Source of the DNA: Intoshia linei
Taxonomy: Eukaryota; Orthonectida; Rhopaluridae
Assembly (NCBI GenBank): GCA_001642005.1
Contig: LWCA01000180.1
Location: 1-43,617, forward strand
Reading direction: 5' to 3'
Length of the DNA: 43,617 nucleotides
Shown: one piece after another, positions 1-11,693 of the stretch
Position numbering within the stretch: position 1 is the stretch's first letter
Layout: every line of letters starts with the position of its first letter
The notes under the pieces: model-generated
Told to the model about the DNA's origin: nothing
Seen by the model: only the letters and a program-made list of their open reading frames with translations
The model's database searches: none
Made by a program: the position numbers and the translations under genes

Positions 1-669
1 AGCAATTATCCTTGGATTGTCATTAGCCCAAAAGCGACAATTCTGCTTATTAACGAAGCCACTTAGATGGAAATAGGCTTCATTACTAAAGATAATTTTT
101 TGTGAAAAATCATCATCGATTTGTTTTTGCTCGTGCACCCAATCTGCACGTACGACGCTTCAAATGGTCAGCAGGCTTGATTTCTTGAGTCAATTGAATT
201 TTGTAAATGTGTAGAGATAAATCTTTCTTCAAAATTCGATGTAACGTGGTTGTGGAGAGGTTCAATTCCTGCGCGCGATGACGAATAAAGGTGCCTGGTC
301 TCTCGGCCACATTCTCGCGCATTGCAGCAATGTTTTCAGCTGAACGGAGTAAACGAGCACGCAAAAGTGTTTTCACATGTGCGACCGACCCAGTTTCTTT
401 GAATTTATGAACAATTTTCCCAATTATACTCTCGGTTGGTCGATTATGCTGACCAAAGTAATCGCGAAGTGATCGAAATGCTTTTTTATTTGAACGTCCA
501 TTTTCGTAATAGGCTTCAATAATTCTAACACGTTGTTCGATTGTTAATCTTTCCATGGTGAAATTGTCATATATTTAAATTGTTAAATCTCAAGATATGT
601 TAGTAAATTATTTAAAATGTATTGCTAATAAGCATTTAACATCGTTCCAAGCTATTGGAACACCCTTTA
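1..669 (-). mobile_element. Mariner-type transposase copy, frameshifted and truncated by the window edge
   Basis: An open frame from 556 down to 113 starts MERLTIEQRVRIIEAYYENG and encodes the N-terminal helix-turn-helix half of an insect-type mariner transposase. The frame breaks near 160: the codons after HLKRR shift by one base, and the conserved continuation (DWVHEQKQIDDDFSQKIIFS) is read in another frame down to base 1. There the motif normally written FSDEAHF reads FSNEAYF, so the first catalytic aspartate is Asn. The right end near 669 carries GGGTGTTCC next to a TA. A 7-bp inverted repeat (GTTCCAA, TTGGAAC) sits just inside. The element lies in the same orientation as the RBM28-like gene, about 15 bp inside the intron that opens at 684. 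Frameshift plus D-to-N make it a dead copy. The left end is outside the window. Confidence 0.9.
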
Positions 670-684
670 TAAACAAGCCGTTAC

Positions 685-2158
685 CTTTTGACGTAGAACC
701 CGATCCTTTTTAGTCATATTTTGAAGCTCATCAGCATTTCGAATAGCTAAAATAAAAATCAAACACAAATTGTGCAAAATAGTACCTCCTTCTCTAAATA
801 AATGTAAATTTCGACTACTAGCATCTTTTAATTTCGACAAATTTCCAATGCTTTCAATTTTTTCTTTGGTTAGTGCTCGTTTAACATCAAATTGAATATA
901 ATTCAAGTTAAATGTTGCCTAAAAACATTTTCAAAAATTCATCATGGTGTGGACAGAGACACCAAAGTGGTTCATATCGATACCTAATGGTATTGAAAAT
1001 ACTTATATGTAGACTCAACGAAAATTTGTCACATTGGAGTGTCGTGGGGCCACGTAAAGTAATATTGATATTCTGAAATGAAATGTATAAAAAATAATCT
1101 TTTAGAGGTTCATGACGAAAAAAGCTTGATATCCCTAATTTACGATCATACCGGGTTTTTTTCAAAATCATCAAGAATATCATTAACGCTAGACTTTCTT
1201 TTGTATTTTATAAATGCAGTCCCTAGAAAATAAAAATTATTCAATTTAACCCAAAATATACCTTTGCATTGACCATTATCATTTTTAAGTAAAGTTACAT
1301 AATTAATATCTCCATATGAAGAAAAAAGTGAATGTAGTTCTTCTTTTTTAGTGTCATACGATAAATTTCTTGAAATTAAATTACATTTTAATTATAAATT
1401 TAATAAAATTCAATACCTTATAAACAGAGTGTTTCCTTCAACAGCGTCAGCCTTATCATATTGTTTGACTTTTTTAATTGGTGGTTTTTCTATAGTTTCA
1501 TTTTCTATTTATAGAAATGATTAAAATTTATGAATAAATCAATAAAAACCTCCAATTTGTTTACGTTTCTCCTTCGGTGTTTCACTTTTTCCAATTTCTT
1601 TGTGTATACAATGTTCATTTTTAGAAACACTAATCATACATTTCAATTTTCGGTCTAAATAGATAAAAATGGATAATCAACAAAGTAAAATAGTCAAATG
1701 AAAAAATTTAAAACCAAAAGTTTTTTTTCCGTTGAAAATTTTAATAGCGTTTTTCATATCATCCTCATTCTGATATTGTACAAAACCAAACCCTCGACAT
1801 TCCGTTGCTACATAATGTATTAAAATATGTAACTCTACATATAAAAAACAAAATACAATCTGGTTTAACAGGTAAATTAACATCTACAACTGTTCCGTAT
1901 TTTTCAGCTTCAGTTTTTAATTTTTCAATGTCCATCTAAATTAAAAATGAAAAAATTTAAATAATTGACAAATGACATGTAGGATGACAAAAGTATAAAA
2001 ATAATGCAATTACTGAAAATGGTAAATTCCGTACAATTATTCGATTTTTTCTAGTTTTTAATACTATATTTGATTTAGAACATGTTTTAGATTATGTATA
2101 TTTTAAATTCACCATTTTGTGTCAAGTTTAATTTTTTACATTTCTCTTTTGCGTCCAT
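685..2158 (-). CDS. RBM28: RBM28/Nop4-like nucleolar RNA-binding protein, 3' part outside window
   Basis: Ten exons read in phase: 2158-2113, 2063-2014, 1935-1857, 1807-1715, 1654-1550, 1504-1417, 1368-1262, 1222-1152, 918-786, 746-685; a GTAACG donor follows 685. The first RRM has RNP2 IIVRNLPF and RNP1 RGFGFVQY, with the VNLPVKPD stretch typical of RBM28 RRM2. The second RRM has TLFIRNLSYDTKKEEL and KGTAFIKY. A segment after it (DVKRALTKEKIES, SSRNLHLFREG) matches the family linker where RBM28 has RNLYLxREG. RBM28/Nop4 proteins act in nucleolar 60S ribosome assembly. Human RBM28 has an RRM before the one seen first here; no such exon is visible upstream, where a TLC-domain gene ends 147 bp away. 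Either RRM1 is lost or the start lies elsewhere. Introns are 39-78 bp, except 919-1151 (233 bp) and the last, which holds the mariner copy. Confidence 0.9.
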
Positions 2159-2304
2159 TACAGATTAATTAGAAATAAAAGTGCAAGGTAGTGATTAAAA
2201 TAAATGTTTATTCAATTTGAATTAAATTACAATGTGTTGGTTGGAGTACGCAACTTGCAATTTGTAAATCGTAATTATTAATCTTGTCATTCAAAACTTG
2301 CATT

Positions 2305-2972
2305 TCATGATGAATCATATTGATCAATGATTATTTTCGTTTTTTTATCAATATTGTAATGTATTTGATTACGTGCTTGAAAATTTTGGAAAATCAATAA
2401 AATTGGACAAAAAATAAGACTTGTACTAACGACACATTTTACAGGCATTTTTGTTAAAATCAATTCAACAACTGAGATTTGGTAATCTTGCGCTATTTTC
2501 ACGATTATTGTATAAAAGATATAAATGCGTCCAATAAAAAAAGTTACAAGCAGACATAGTCCATTCACAATATAGATCTTTGTTTTTTTATGGTTCTAAA
2601 CATTTTTTGTAACATTTAAACACAAACACACAAAAATATGGTTGGTTTGATATTTTAAATTTTAAAATAATAAAAATACCTCGATTAATATGTCTCGCAA
2701 GGATATAAAAGGTATGGGCAGCTCAAAAATGAGAAATGAAGCTATAACGTAATCTCCAAAATTGTTTCTCAATGATGAAATATCATTTCTTTTTTATATT
2801 TGTAAAAAACTGAAAAATTAATGTGTTTTTTAGATTCAAGTGTTCGGTATTTTATGTCGTTCCACATGGCGTACAAATCATAGTAAAAATAGGGAACAAC
2901 AAACGCACAATATTTACGAATGTAAGGATATCTGTTGAATTTCATTTTAAGAGTTGTATTTATTTTTTGCAA
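2305..2972 (-). pseudogene. TLC-domain (TLCD-like) membrane protein with a frame break
   Basis: The 3' exon 2595-2305 gives a hydrophobic stretch (NGLCLLVTFFIGR) and joins in phase, through an 84-bp intron (2596-2679), to an exon ending at 2680 that reads GDYVIASFLIFELPIPFISL. That is the TLC pattern of a small residue, then E-L/S-P-F-x-x-L-R. Further upstream the same strand reads VVPYFYYDLYAMW and KKEMIFHH, matching the TLC YD motif and conserved His-His. It is in another frame, with a stop directly after HH near 2780. One missing base in the short T run there would explain the break. No N-terminal exon is found before about 2945, where repeats begin. TLC proteins are multi-pass membrane proteins of lipid metabolism. 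I favour a degraded copy; an undetected intron or a sequence error could leave it functional. Confidence 0.6.
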
Positions 2973-3039
2973 GATTAGTGATCAAGTCCAAATAGTCAAT
3001 TAGGGCTTAAAAAAATAAACCTTTTTTTTACGCCGTGAG

Positions 3040-3791
3040 TAGTGATTGTGCCGGGACAAAATTCACGGGATATTTAATAATTTCCGGGAATTAAATTACC
3101 CGGGATTTCCCGAAAAAAATTGAGACATATCTGTATTTGATTTGTTTGTTATTACTATGAAAATATGATTATATTATAATATTATAAATTTACCATTTCA
3201 AAAATACCACCACTAATAAAATTTAATCAAAAATTTCAAGCCCTCATAGAAAAATTGACTTACACCGATATTCTTTTCAAAAATCCGAGTTTATGCAATC
3301 TTATGAAAAAAATCCACTTCATCAAATCACAAATAAAAAATCTAATTTTCTAGCCCTTAATGGAAAAATATCCTTTTTCCAATACTTTTTTTAAAAACCT
3401 CTTATTCCAACCACAAATTACTAAGACTTGAGGGAATTATCCTCTTTTTCCGATATTGTTTTGAAAAATATTATGAGTTGTTACAAACTGGAACGCTATC
3501 ATCAAGATTGTTAAAATTAAAGGAAGCCCTTATGACCGTTCAACCTACGTCAACACAAAATGACTGAAATTTCTCCAATGCTTCTAATTTCGTTACAAAA
3601 CGTAGAACGCGTTTAAAAGACGAATCTATCAATATTATGTATTTTGAAACACTTTTTCAACAATTTAAAGTAAATAAATTTTTTTTTAATTAAATTTGTA
3701 AATTTCAATCTAGTAATCAAATAAAATTTCTTAAAATTAGTAATCTTGTTTCTAAAATTTTTTTATTTTTCCCCGGAAATCACCATCACTA
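3040..3791. mobile_element. Non-autonomous hAT element, 752 bp, with 8-bp target duplication
   Basis: The left end TAGTGATTGTGCCGGGA is preceded by GCCGTGAG (3032-3039). The right end, read inward on the other strand, is TAGTGATGGTGATTTCC and is followed by the same GCCGTGAG (3792-3799). An 8-bp duplication and short imperfect terminal inverted repeats are hAT hallmarks. The left end is rich in CGGGA/TCCCG motifs (3050-3105). The interior contains modules resembling, in reverse orientation, those of the elements at 14462 and 36543. It has no coding capacity. Confidence 0.85.
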
Positions 3792-4019
3792 GCCGTGAGT
3801 TGCCTCAAATTTTTTTTATTTCTCATCGACTCTATATAAATAATAATTTAATCTTAAAAAAATCTTTGATTACCTTAGATTTGGTTTTTAAATCGATATT
3901 TACGATTATTAGTTTTTATTTTCAATCCTTACTTTATAAAATAATTTACATTTTGTTAAAAATGTATACTGTTTATTCATTTATTGTCAGTTTGTTCCAG
4001 TTTATTTAAGAAAGTAAAA

Positions 4020-4640
4020 TGCGTAGAGTTTTAAGAATACACATTCTAATAGTTTTTGAGGGTGATGTTTTATCGCAAATTTCATTTTCAGAAATTGAGT
4101 CCTTCAATGTCAAAAACCGAATTATCTTTTTTTTAAATTCAAACCAGTCCTAGAATTATAAAAAATACACATTCTCATAAAAAGTTTTAAATTCATCAAT
4201 ATTATTATAATTTCATTTTCAAAATCTTATATATTCTCGGTCAAAACCCTAAATTACCCTTTTTTGTAAAAATTAAAAAAATATAACGATCAAACCCCAG
4301 ATTATACTTTTTTAGAATTAAGAAATTAAAAAATGAAAATAGTCCTAGAATTTTAAAAAAATATACAGAAGATAGTTATATCCAGTTAACACACACAAAA
4401 TTTTCAATCTATTAAGTAACGCCTTCACGGTGAAAAAGGCACTTTAGTATTCAGTTTTTTTTATTTCGAAACTATTTTACTCTAACAAAAAAATTTGAAA
4501 TAACGGTCCTACAATTAAAAAAATCATTATTCTGATACAGCTTATTTCAGTTAATATAAATACAAAATTTCAACCCCAAAAATCTACGCATTCCCGGTGA
4601 AAAATAATTTTTAATTAATTAATTAATTAAAAAGTAAATA
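4020..4640 (+). repeat. Modular dispersed repeat, plus-orientation copy
   Basis: Built of diverged modules about 90-190 bp apart, each with a core like CCTTCA-GGTCAAAAAcc followed by aATTAcc and a T or A run (cores near 4100, 4235, 4425, 4590). The same order of modules is found near 25100, 35570 and 42970, and in reverse near 23150 and 37450. It contains a short (TTAA)n run at about 4613-4630. No coding capacity. Confidence 0.7.
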
Positions 4641-5553
4641 TTCATACTACAATTTAAAAAAAATGTGCATTTAACGTCTACACATTATTAATAAAGAGAT
4701 ATGGGTGGAAATGTCATAAATTGATTTCTTCGGATTTTTTTTCATTTTCAAAATTTTAATAAAAAATAATTGTAATGATTCAACAAAAATATCAGCCCCA
4801 AAAAATAATTTGAAATAGGGCTATAATTTTTTAAGAGTGAAAATAGGGTCGAGCATTAAAAAGGTTGCACAACGCTGATGTACGTAAAGGATAAAAATAA
4901 ATAATCATGAATCATAATTTATACATAATTAGTTGAAAATTTTTCGTGGACTCAGTTTAAGACTCAGATAAATAATATACTCAGCTTTTAAAATTGGTAA
5001 TTCTGACTCTTCTGAAATACTAGTAAATCCAACAGAAATGGCCATTAACGACTGAATTGTTGATACCGCACTAAATGAGTAAAATATATTAACATGTAAA
5101 TAATTAATATAATAATTTGAAACCGATTAGAAATTGAATATACAAGAGATTTTCTATTGATAAATGAAAATAGCATCTGATTAAAAAGCCAATATAAGGT
5201 AGGGAAGAAAATGCATCAAATTATAAACATGTTGATATTTTCCACAATCATCTTAGATTACGTAAACTTTATATTCATTTAGCGGATGTATAGTAACTAC
5301 ATGATAAACATAGATCCAATCCAATCAACGATGAAAAGTAATGCTTGTTAAGTTTAAGTCCTCATGTAACCGAATAGAAATATTCTTATTTTGTACTGTT
5401 AAACATTACAAAGTCAACAAAATGCATTGATTTACCAATTATATTTTAGAAAAGGAAATTCACGATGAAATAAACTCCTTGGATGTGAAATATAGGAAAG
5501 TGATAATAAGCTGTTTAATAATATTAAATATATACAATAAAAAATAAAATAAA
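4641..5553. other. Gene-free AT-rich spacer with an orphan hAT terminus
   Basis: No exon could be built here. At 4857-4876, AAAAAGGTTGCACAACGCTG reads on the minus strand as a hAT terminus of the CAGnnnTGCACAACCTTTTT type; I found no matching left end. The stretch next to 5554 is the 3' flank of the pocket-protein gene. Confidence 0.5.
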
Positions 5554-8500
5554 TCATTTTTTTCTGTTTTTAACCATTTCGTTAATAGCCTTCAAATCTT
5601 TAACAGGACTTTTATCGAAACAATAAACAATCTTTTTATTGGAGGGTGCAATATTTCTCAGAAAATTATCTAATTCTGATTTTCTAGACTTGTGAGGAGA
5701 AACATAAACTCTGTGAGCCTGTGAAATTCTGCGAGGGGAAATTGGAATTTTTTTTTGAATTGGTATTGGAGAAGACCCTGGACTGCGAATAGGACCTGCT
5801 GAAGCCCTGCTCTCGTGGATATCTGGGTTAGTATCCGATTTTAGATAATCAGCAAATTTTGATACAAATGATTTCATTTGAACGACATACACCTTATTAT
5901 AAAATGCAATAAGGTCGTCATATTCGTCATTTGATATAGTATTTTTTTCCGTTTTGTCAGGTTTTTTAGATCTAGTGACTCTTCCTAAATTGAATTGATT
6001 AAAATAATAAAACTACAAATTACGTTTATCATCACTATTTTCATCAGTAATTTTGTTGGTCAGAATAAAGACTTTTCGGTAAACCTACAATTTGTATATA
6101 ATTTTTAATAAAATAGAATATAATATAATATAATTGGTATTACGTGACTTTGAGCTTGAGGTTGGAGTCTATAGTACTTCATAATATTCTGAAAAGTTTG
6201 TACATGAGTTTTTGAAATTTTACAAACCACGTATATACCACACATGACTAAAACATCAATGTGTCGATTAGACATTAATATTATTCCAGATGTTAATGAA
6301 TATTCTATCGTTGTCCATATCTTTTGTTGTAGATTCCAGCTAATGTTCAAATAGGAACACAAATTACGCATTCGTACAGAGGATAAATGATAAACCTAAT
6401 TTTTAATTAAAATAGTATTTGTAATTGATAATTTACTTTTCTAAAGAATAAAGCCAAAGAAGAGGGAATGGGGTTAATCTTTAAAGTTTTTGATTCATCC
6501 ACAATATCTTCATCGTCCTGCAAATTTTCAATTTTTATAGAGATTTTGTTATCATTGGAATTATTTTTTTTTGTTTTTAAATTGTCCTTTTCGAAACCCA
6601 ATGCAGTCGATATAGGTGAATTAAACACGCCATTTGAATCGGTACGTTCAGTCATCAAACTTGGGTCGATTATAGGGGACCTGGTAAAATCCATTTTATT
6701 TAATTTTATGCTTTGAGTTCGTTTTTTATTGTAATTATAACTGTCTTGGATTGTAGCCGGCAACATGACGTCCGCACAACATGGCCCTTTGTTGTTATAC
6801 TGTTTAATCAAGTCCCATACTGTTGAATTAGGCGACCAAGCTTGATATTCGAGTATACTTTCTTCAATCCTGTTCAAATGCTTGACAATATCTCGTGACA
6901 GAGAAGGAAGTGTACGTACCATAGATTCGATTATTTTATAAAATTGAAATGGGTGTAAATTCATAATTTCAATTATCCAAGGAAAAATTCTAGGCGATTT
7001 ATGACAAAACAAAACAATTTCCATACAACAACCAAATAAAGCTTTATGAAAAACGTCTTTGCTTAATAATTTTGTTAGAGACGTTGTGTTATTTTTGAAA
7101 CGGTTATGCTCTTGCCTGACAATGATGTCAAAACATTTCCAATAAAGACGTAGACATTCATTGAGGCGATCGTTGGACATTGACAATTCAATACTTTCGA
7201 CGGAAATGCCAAATGAAGTTTCGTTTCTGTAATTGCAATCAAAATCTTCTGAAAGTTGTCGAATGCTATTCTTAATGTTTTCTGTAATTTTAGAATCAAC
7301 TTGATTGAGCATGGTTAATAATGAACTACTTGGAAAAGGTTCAGAATTATTAATTATCGAATTTAATATACCAATATTGTGCCGTAAAATTGAATTGGGA
7401 GAATAAGGTTCGAATTTATCCGCCAAATACCTTCTCCCGGTTAAAGGTGTGTGAGGAGGTGAAGCTACACCTGGAGCAGTGTTGAATTTAATCTTATTCC
7501 TTCTTTCAAAAATACAAGCATCCACTGACTTGAGAGGAGAAGAAAATCCAAATTTATTATTCGAACTATTTAAACCAGCAAAACTAACTCCAATTGTAGT
7601 TTCAGCCTCCACACTCTGGAAAATTCTTTCATCAAAACTGCAACTTTTCAAAAGATACTCGTCATAAGCACTGCTTATAGTATTTTTATTAAGCGTATAA
7701 ACTCTTCTATCAAAAATACCATATAGAAATCCTGCGCCATTGGTTCCTTGCAATGCACCTCTTTCAAAAAGTTTTTGAATATATGGCTGCCACCAGTTAT
7801 TTTTTAGGGCTTTCGCTTCCATGGTTACCCCCTGATGCATCTCACAAACTTTTGAAATAATAGAGACATGACTGTCATCGTCAACATATGCCACATTTAT
7901 AAGATCCAGCCTTTTTTCATGGTATAAATCGCAATAAATACAGTCGATAGCACAAATCAATAAATGATATGAATTTATGACATCGTCTGCAATATAAGGA
8001 AAATGTGCTTTAACGTGCAAGTATAAAGTCCAACAAAAGGAATAAATTTCTTGAATATTTATATTAAAATTTCCTTTTTTGATGGGAAAGGTTCGTTTAA
8101 AAGGTGACTTGTCGGAGAAAACAAAAAATTCCGAAAAAATTTTAAAATATTTCCGATAAATTACACAAGATACGGAAAATTTTTTTTCAAGGTTGTTTAT
8201 TTTGTCGATTATTGCTTTTGATGTTTCGTTCATTTCAAACATTTTTCTAATTTTATTGAAAAAATTTAACCAACTTAAATTAAAAACACTGAGTAATCGA
8301 GTCAATGATATAAAATTTCCAACAGATTCTTTCAAACTTGCATTCATTGACGTAATGTATAGAGTGCAAGCTAACCAATGAAATTGGTCACCATCTAGAG
8401 TCACTTTGTCTTTTATTTCCAAATATGATACATATGCGTTTTTTCGGGTTCCAGCGTCCATGTTTAATTCAGCACAGGCTGTGCAATAACGTTCATACAA

Positions 8501-8608
8501 ATCTGAATTGGTTTCAGTTTCATTCTTGTCGTTTATTGTTTCAGTTACTTTTTGCTGTTTGCGCAATTTTCGCACAGGAGAATCCTTTTTATATTTTGTT
8601 CGAACCAT
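5554..8608 (-). CDS. RBL1: Retinoblastoma-like pocket protein (p107/p130 type)
   Basis: Four exons (8608-6437, 6395-6144, 6084-6024, 5984-5554) join in phase through introns of 41, 59 and 39 bp to give 971 residues; human p107 is about 1,070. In order: N-terminal cyclin-fold region (DGDQFHWLACTLY near residue 80, NFNINIQEIYSFCWTLY near 185), linker TPLTGRRYL near 389, pocket A with CCMEIVLFCHKSPRIFPWII and SLSRDIVKHLNRIEESILEY (about 530-600), pocket B from SLALFFRKVYHL (about 715) through KIWTTIEYSL and FQNIMKYYRLQPQAQSHVYR, then an RBL-type tail with SPRRISQAHRVYVSPHK and SPVKDLKAINEMV. These RRISQ and YVSPHK blocks occur in p107/p130, not in RB1 itself. The protein should repress E2F/DP targets in the nucleus under CDK control; many SP/TP sites flank the pocket. 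All key blocks are intact, and no second pocket protein is in the window. Confidence 0.97.
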
Positions 8609-10228
8609 TTATAAATGTTTTCAATTATTTAAAATCAAATGCGCGAAATATATATCTGTTGTTAATGACAGCCAATAAAGTCATATTTATATTGATGTAT
8701 GATCTTGTCACTAAACTTGTTACACTTATAATGTTTATTGATTATTTTTATTCAAACTCATTTAACTAAGTCTAAAACTAAAACTCTTTAATCTAAAATA
8801 GTGACTCTAAAACTTTTATGCTTCACTTTTACCATCCATCATGCACAACAATAATTTTTGCTATCCTCCCTTTATAATGAACAATCGAACATTTTTTATA
8901 TCAAAAATATTATCTTTTCTTAATTCCATTGATTAATTCATGCATGATAAAAAAATTTTCGAATGTGATTAAAATAAATTTATTATTTTGTAGTTTTGTG
9001 TACAAATTTGAATAATAAACTCAAAACACATGGAGATGTGGCTAGAGCAAGGGTGCACAACCTTTCCAACAATTCAGCCGCAAAGCTACTTTACTCATTG
9101 ATACTACGGCCGCACTTTAATTTTACATTGATAATGTTTAAATCCATTTTGAGAAAGTGGGAAAAGTCAAAAATGTAACTTTGATAAAAATATTTTAAAT
9201 TTCCATTGAATATATTTTTTTAAACTTTTTTATTTTAAAGTAAAATTGTATCATGCATTGCACTCCATTACAATTAAAGCAATCACATAATTGAATTTAA
9301 GTCATTTTAAAAAGATGCCCATTGTGCATAGGTTTATGAAGTTATAAAAAATTCGAAATATTTCGCGTCTTAACAATGTCAACATTTTAACATGCTTTAA
9401 AATTTAATTTAAATTAAAGTGGCCAGAAAAAATACGTACTATCAATTATAGTTTATTTGGTGTTAAATGTAAAGCCAAAACTACTTATTTATGATGAAAA
9501 ATAAAATTTTTCGGCTTAAAATTTATTCCAAATAAACTAAAAGTGATAGTACGTATTTTTCTGGACACTTTATTTAAGTACACATATAAATAATATTGTA
9601 AATTTGGTATTGAATGAAAAACTTGAATCGACTCAAAGAGGGCTATTCTTTCATTATTGCGACTATCATGTTCTATTGTGCAGTGAGATATTGAGACATG
9701 ATACATTATGATCACATGGATCGCCCACGGTACATTTTCGGCCCCGCGGCCACCATACCGATGTGGGCCACCTCAAAATTTTTGGTTTTGGTACATATTT
9801 GGACTATTTGTGAACTACAATTTTTTGATTAATGATACTAAATTCATATTCACTCCACCCTATTGTACGCCAAGTGCAAGAGGTTATATGTAACTTAACT
9901 AAATGTGTCGTTTGAAAAGTTTTTAGGGTTTATTTTTATTTTGGAGAATTTAAAAAATTTTTTTTTTTTGAGAATTTAATTTTATATAGGCAAAGTTTGA
10001 ATTAAAGAAACAAGTATTTATATGAAATACTGATCCACGCTTAAAATAATGTTTTACAACGATTTAAATTTTAGATAAATATTATAATGTGAAAAAGAAA
10101 AATCATTGCATCTGACTGATATTAAATTCAATTACATAATTTTTTTAGATAATTTAAATATGATTGGACATTATTGTATGACAATTAATCGATAAAATTT
10201 CATTTGTACATTTAATAATTTAAATGAA
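8609..10228. other. Divergent spacer between the pocket-protein and bHLH genes, repeat-laden
   Basis: The two genes are transcribed away from each other, so both promoters must lie here. A hAT-like left terminus (CAAGGGTGCACAACC) starts at 9048, a foldback element occupies 9417-9570, and a GC-rich patch with CGGCCCCGCGGCC lies near 9738-9752. No convincing TATA or initiator element stands out in the AT-rich background, and no exon was found. Confidence 0.5.
9417..9570. mobile_element. Foldback MITE, 154 bp, about 45-bp inverted arms, TA target
   Basis: The left arm begins AAGTGGCCAGAAAAAATACG and the right arm, read on the other strand, begins AAGTGTCCAGAAAAATACGT. Both continue with TACTATCA and TAGTTTATTTGG, so nearly the whole element is a hairpin. 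It is flanked by TA on both sides (9415-9416, 9571-9572), as for Tc1/mariner-type miniature elements. Confidence 0.85.
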
Positions 10229-10856
10229 ATGGAAAATTCAAAAAAAATGAAAAGAAAACACTGCGACCCGCAAGAACTCGATGAACTAAGAAATCGAATA
10301 AACGACAGGTAAAAATAAACGTGTAAATTTTTTATTTAAAATTAGAGAAAGACAAAGAATGCACGATTTAAGCAAAGCAATGAATGAATTGAGAGACGTA
10401 ATGCCATACCCTGGAAACCCGGCAGTACGAAAATTATCAAAAATCGCGACATTGACATTGGCCAAAAACTATATAATTTCATTGAAACAAAAAATTGCAG
10501 AAATAAACATAAACAAACACAACCCTGTACCAGTGACAAATTTCCAATTGCAATATAACGAGAATTTACTACTTTTGAAAAATCACGTGTTGAACGAAAT
10601 AAACAATAAACATTTACACAAATGCAAACCTTTCAAAGATAATTATTTTAAAAATTCAGATAAATATACAATCGACAATATCATCCAACCAAAAAAAAGT
10701 AATTATTTAATTCAATTTTTAATCTATAATATTAAATTAATTTAAACGTTAGACAAAACAAATGTTAGACAAAGAGAAATGTATATTTGTACATGCAAGG
10801 ATTGTGTTCAGTTTAGAAATTTTTGTCAGTACTTGCAATATTACGATAAAAATTAG
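10229..10856 (+). CDS. OLIG: Olig-family bHLH transcription factor
   Basis: Three exons (10229-10308, 10346-10698, 10753-10856) with introns of 37 and 54 bp give 178 residues. Start ATG at 10229 ([10 protein letters not shown]). The basic region and helix 1 read [20 protein letters not shown]; loop and helix 2 read [20 protein letters not shown] then LAKNYI. The VMPY and [15 protein letters not shown] blocks are diagnostic of the Olig/Bhlhe22 group. The basic region is split by the first intron inside the Arg codon of NDR. The third exon supplies a cysteine tail, [11 protein letters not shown], comparable to the CxCxxC near the C-terminus of vertebrate Olig2. It is expected to be a nuclear E-box-binding factor in neural or glial fate, but the role in this animal is unknown. 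Much shorter than vertebrate Olig proteins (about 270-320). Confidence 0.93.
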
Positions 10857-11693
10857 ATTAACTCATAAATGTCAAAATTAATAAAATTTAATGTTTAATT
10901 TATCCCATTATTTTTATTAGCACTCTAAACACCATTAATGCCTCTTAAATTTAAATTTAATCTAATTAAACAAATATCGGTTTTAATTGTGAATATTAAT
11001 TTGTTCAAGTAATACTGTTAAGTCGTCAAACCTGTGATGGATAACCTTTTTCTGGTGCAGATTAGGGTGGGAAGGAACCAATGTGCCCATTGGGCACAGT
11101 CCGTCGGGTCACTTTATCTGACCCGCGAGATGTTACATTGATTTTTTCAACAAAAAAAATATGATAAATACCAGGCTTGTAATAAATTATTTTAATAATG
11201 AAATTTGCGGCAAGTGGGTAACAGACCAATTTGGAAAAATCTATTAAATCGTCGTCAACAATTTTATTCAAGTCAAACAATAAAGAAATTTAATGAGACG
11301 TTATTGAAGATGTCAAGAAATTCAAAATTTCACTTTTTTTATTGACTGTAATTGTGAGTTGGTAGAACCATAATAAATTTAGCGGACAGAAAAATACGCT
11401 AATTTTTTATTTTCTCAATTTTTTCATTGAAAATAGTTAAAAATTGACAATCATCTCTCCACGGCCATGACATAAAAAGTATGCTATTTTAATTGAATTG
11501 AAAGATGATTTATTCTTGAAATAGATTGAGTGCAGCTATATATTATAAAACAAACAACAATGGGAAATGATAAAAATATATATTTTTCATTCATTAAATG
11601 TATACAATTAATATTATAAAAATACATAATAAATACAATTGAAAAGGCTTTAATAATTATGGACTATCGGTATCAAATCGTCTACAAATCATG
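10857..11693. other. Convergent spacer with twin GC-rich hairpins
   Basis: It lies between the 3' ends of the bHLH and CLASRP genes. An AATAAA signal follows the bHLH stop near 10880. At 11079-11127 two palindromes stand side by side: GTGCCCA/TGGGCAC with a 1-base loop and CGGGTCA/TGACCCG with a 7-base loop, far above the local GC level. No exon was found. Confidence 0.6.

Noticed and set aside
908-1183. 91-codon open frame on the minus strand
   Set aside because: Its first codons are exon 8 of the RBM28-like gene read out of frame; the rest is intron.
3746-4009. 87-codon open frame on the plus strand
   Set aside because: Begins inside the hAT element at 3040-3791 and runs into AT-rich spacer; Phe/Ile/Leu-rich with no motif.
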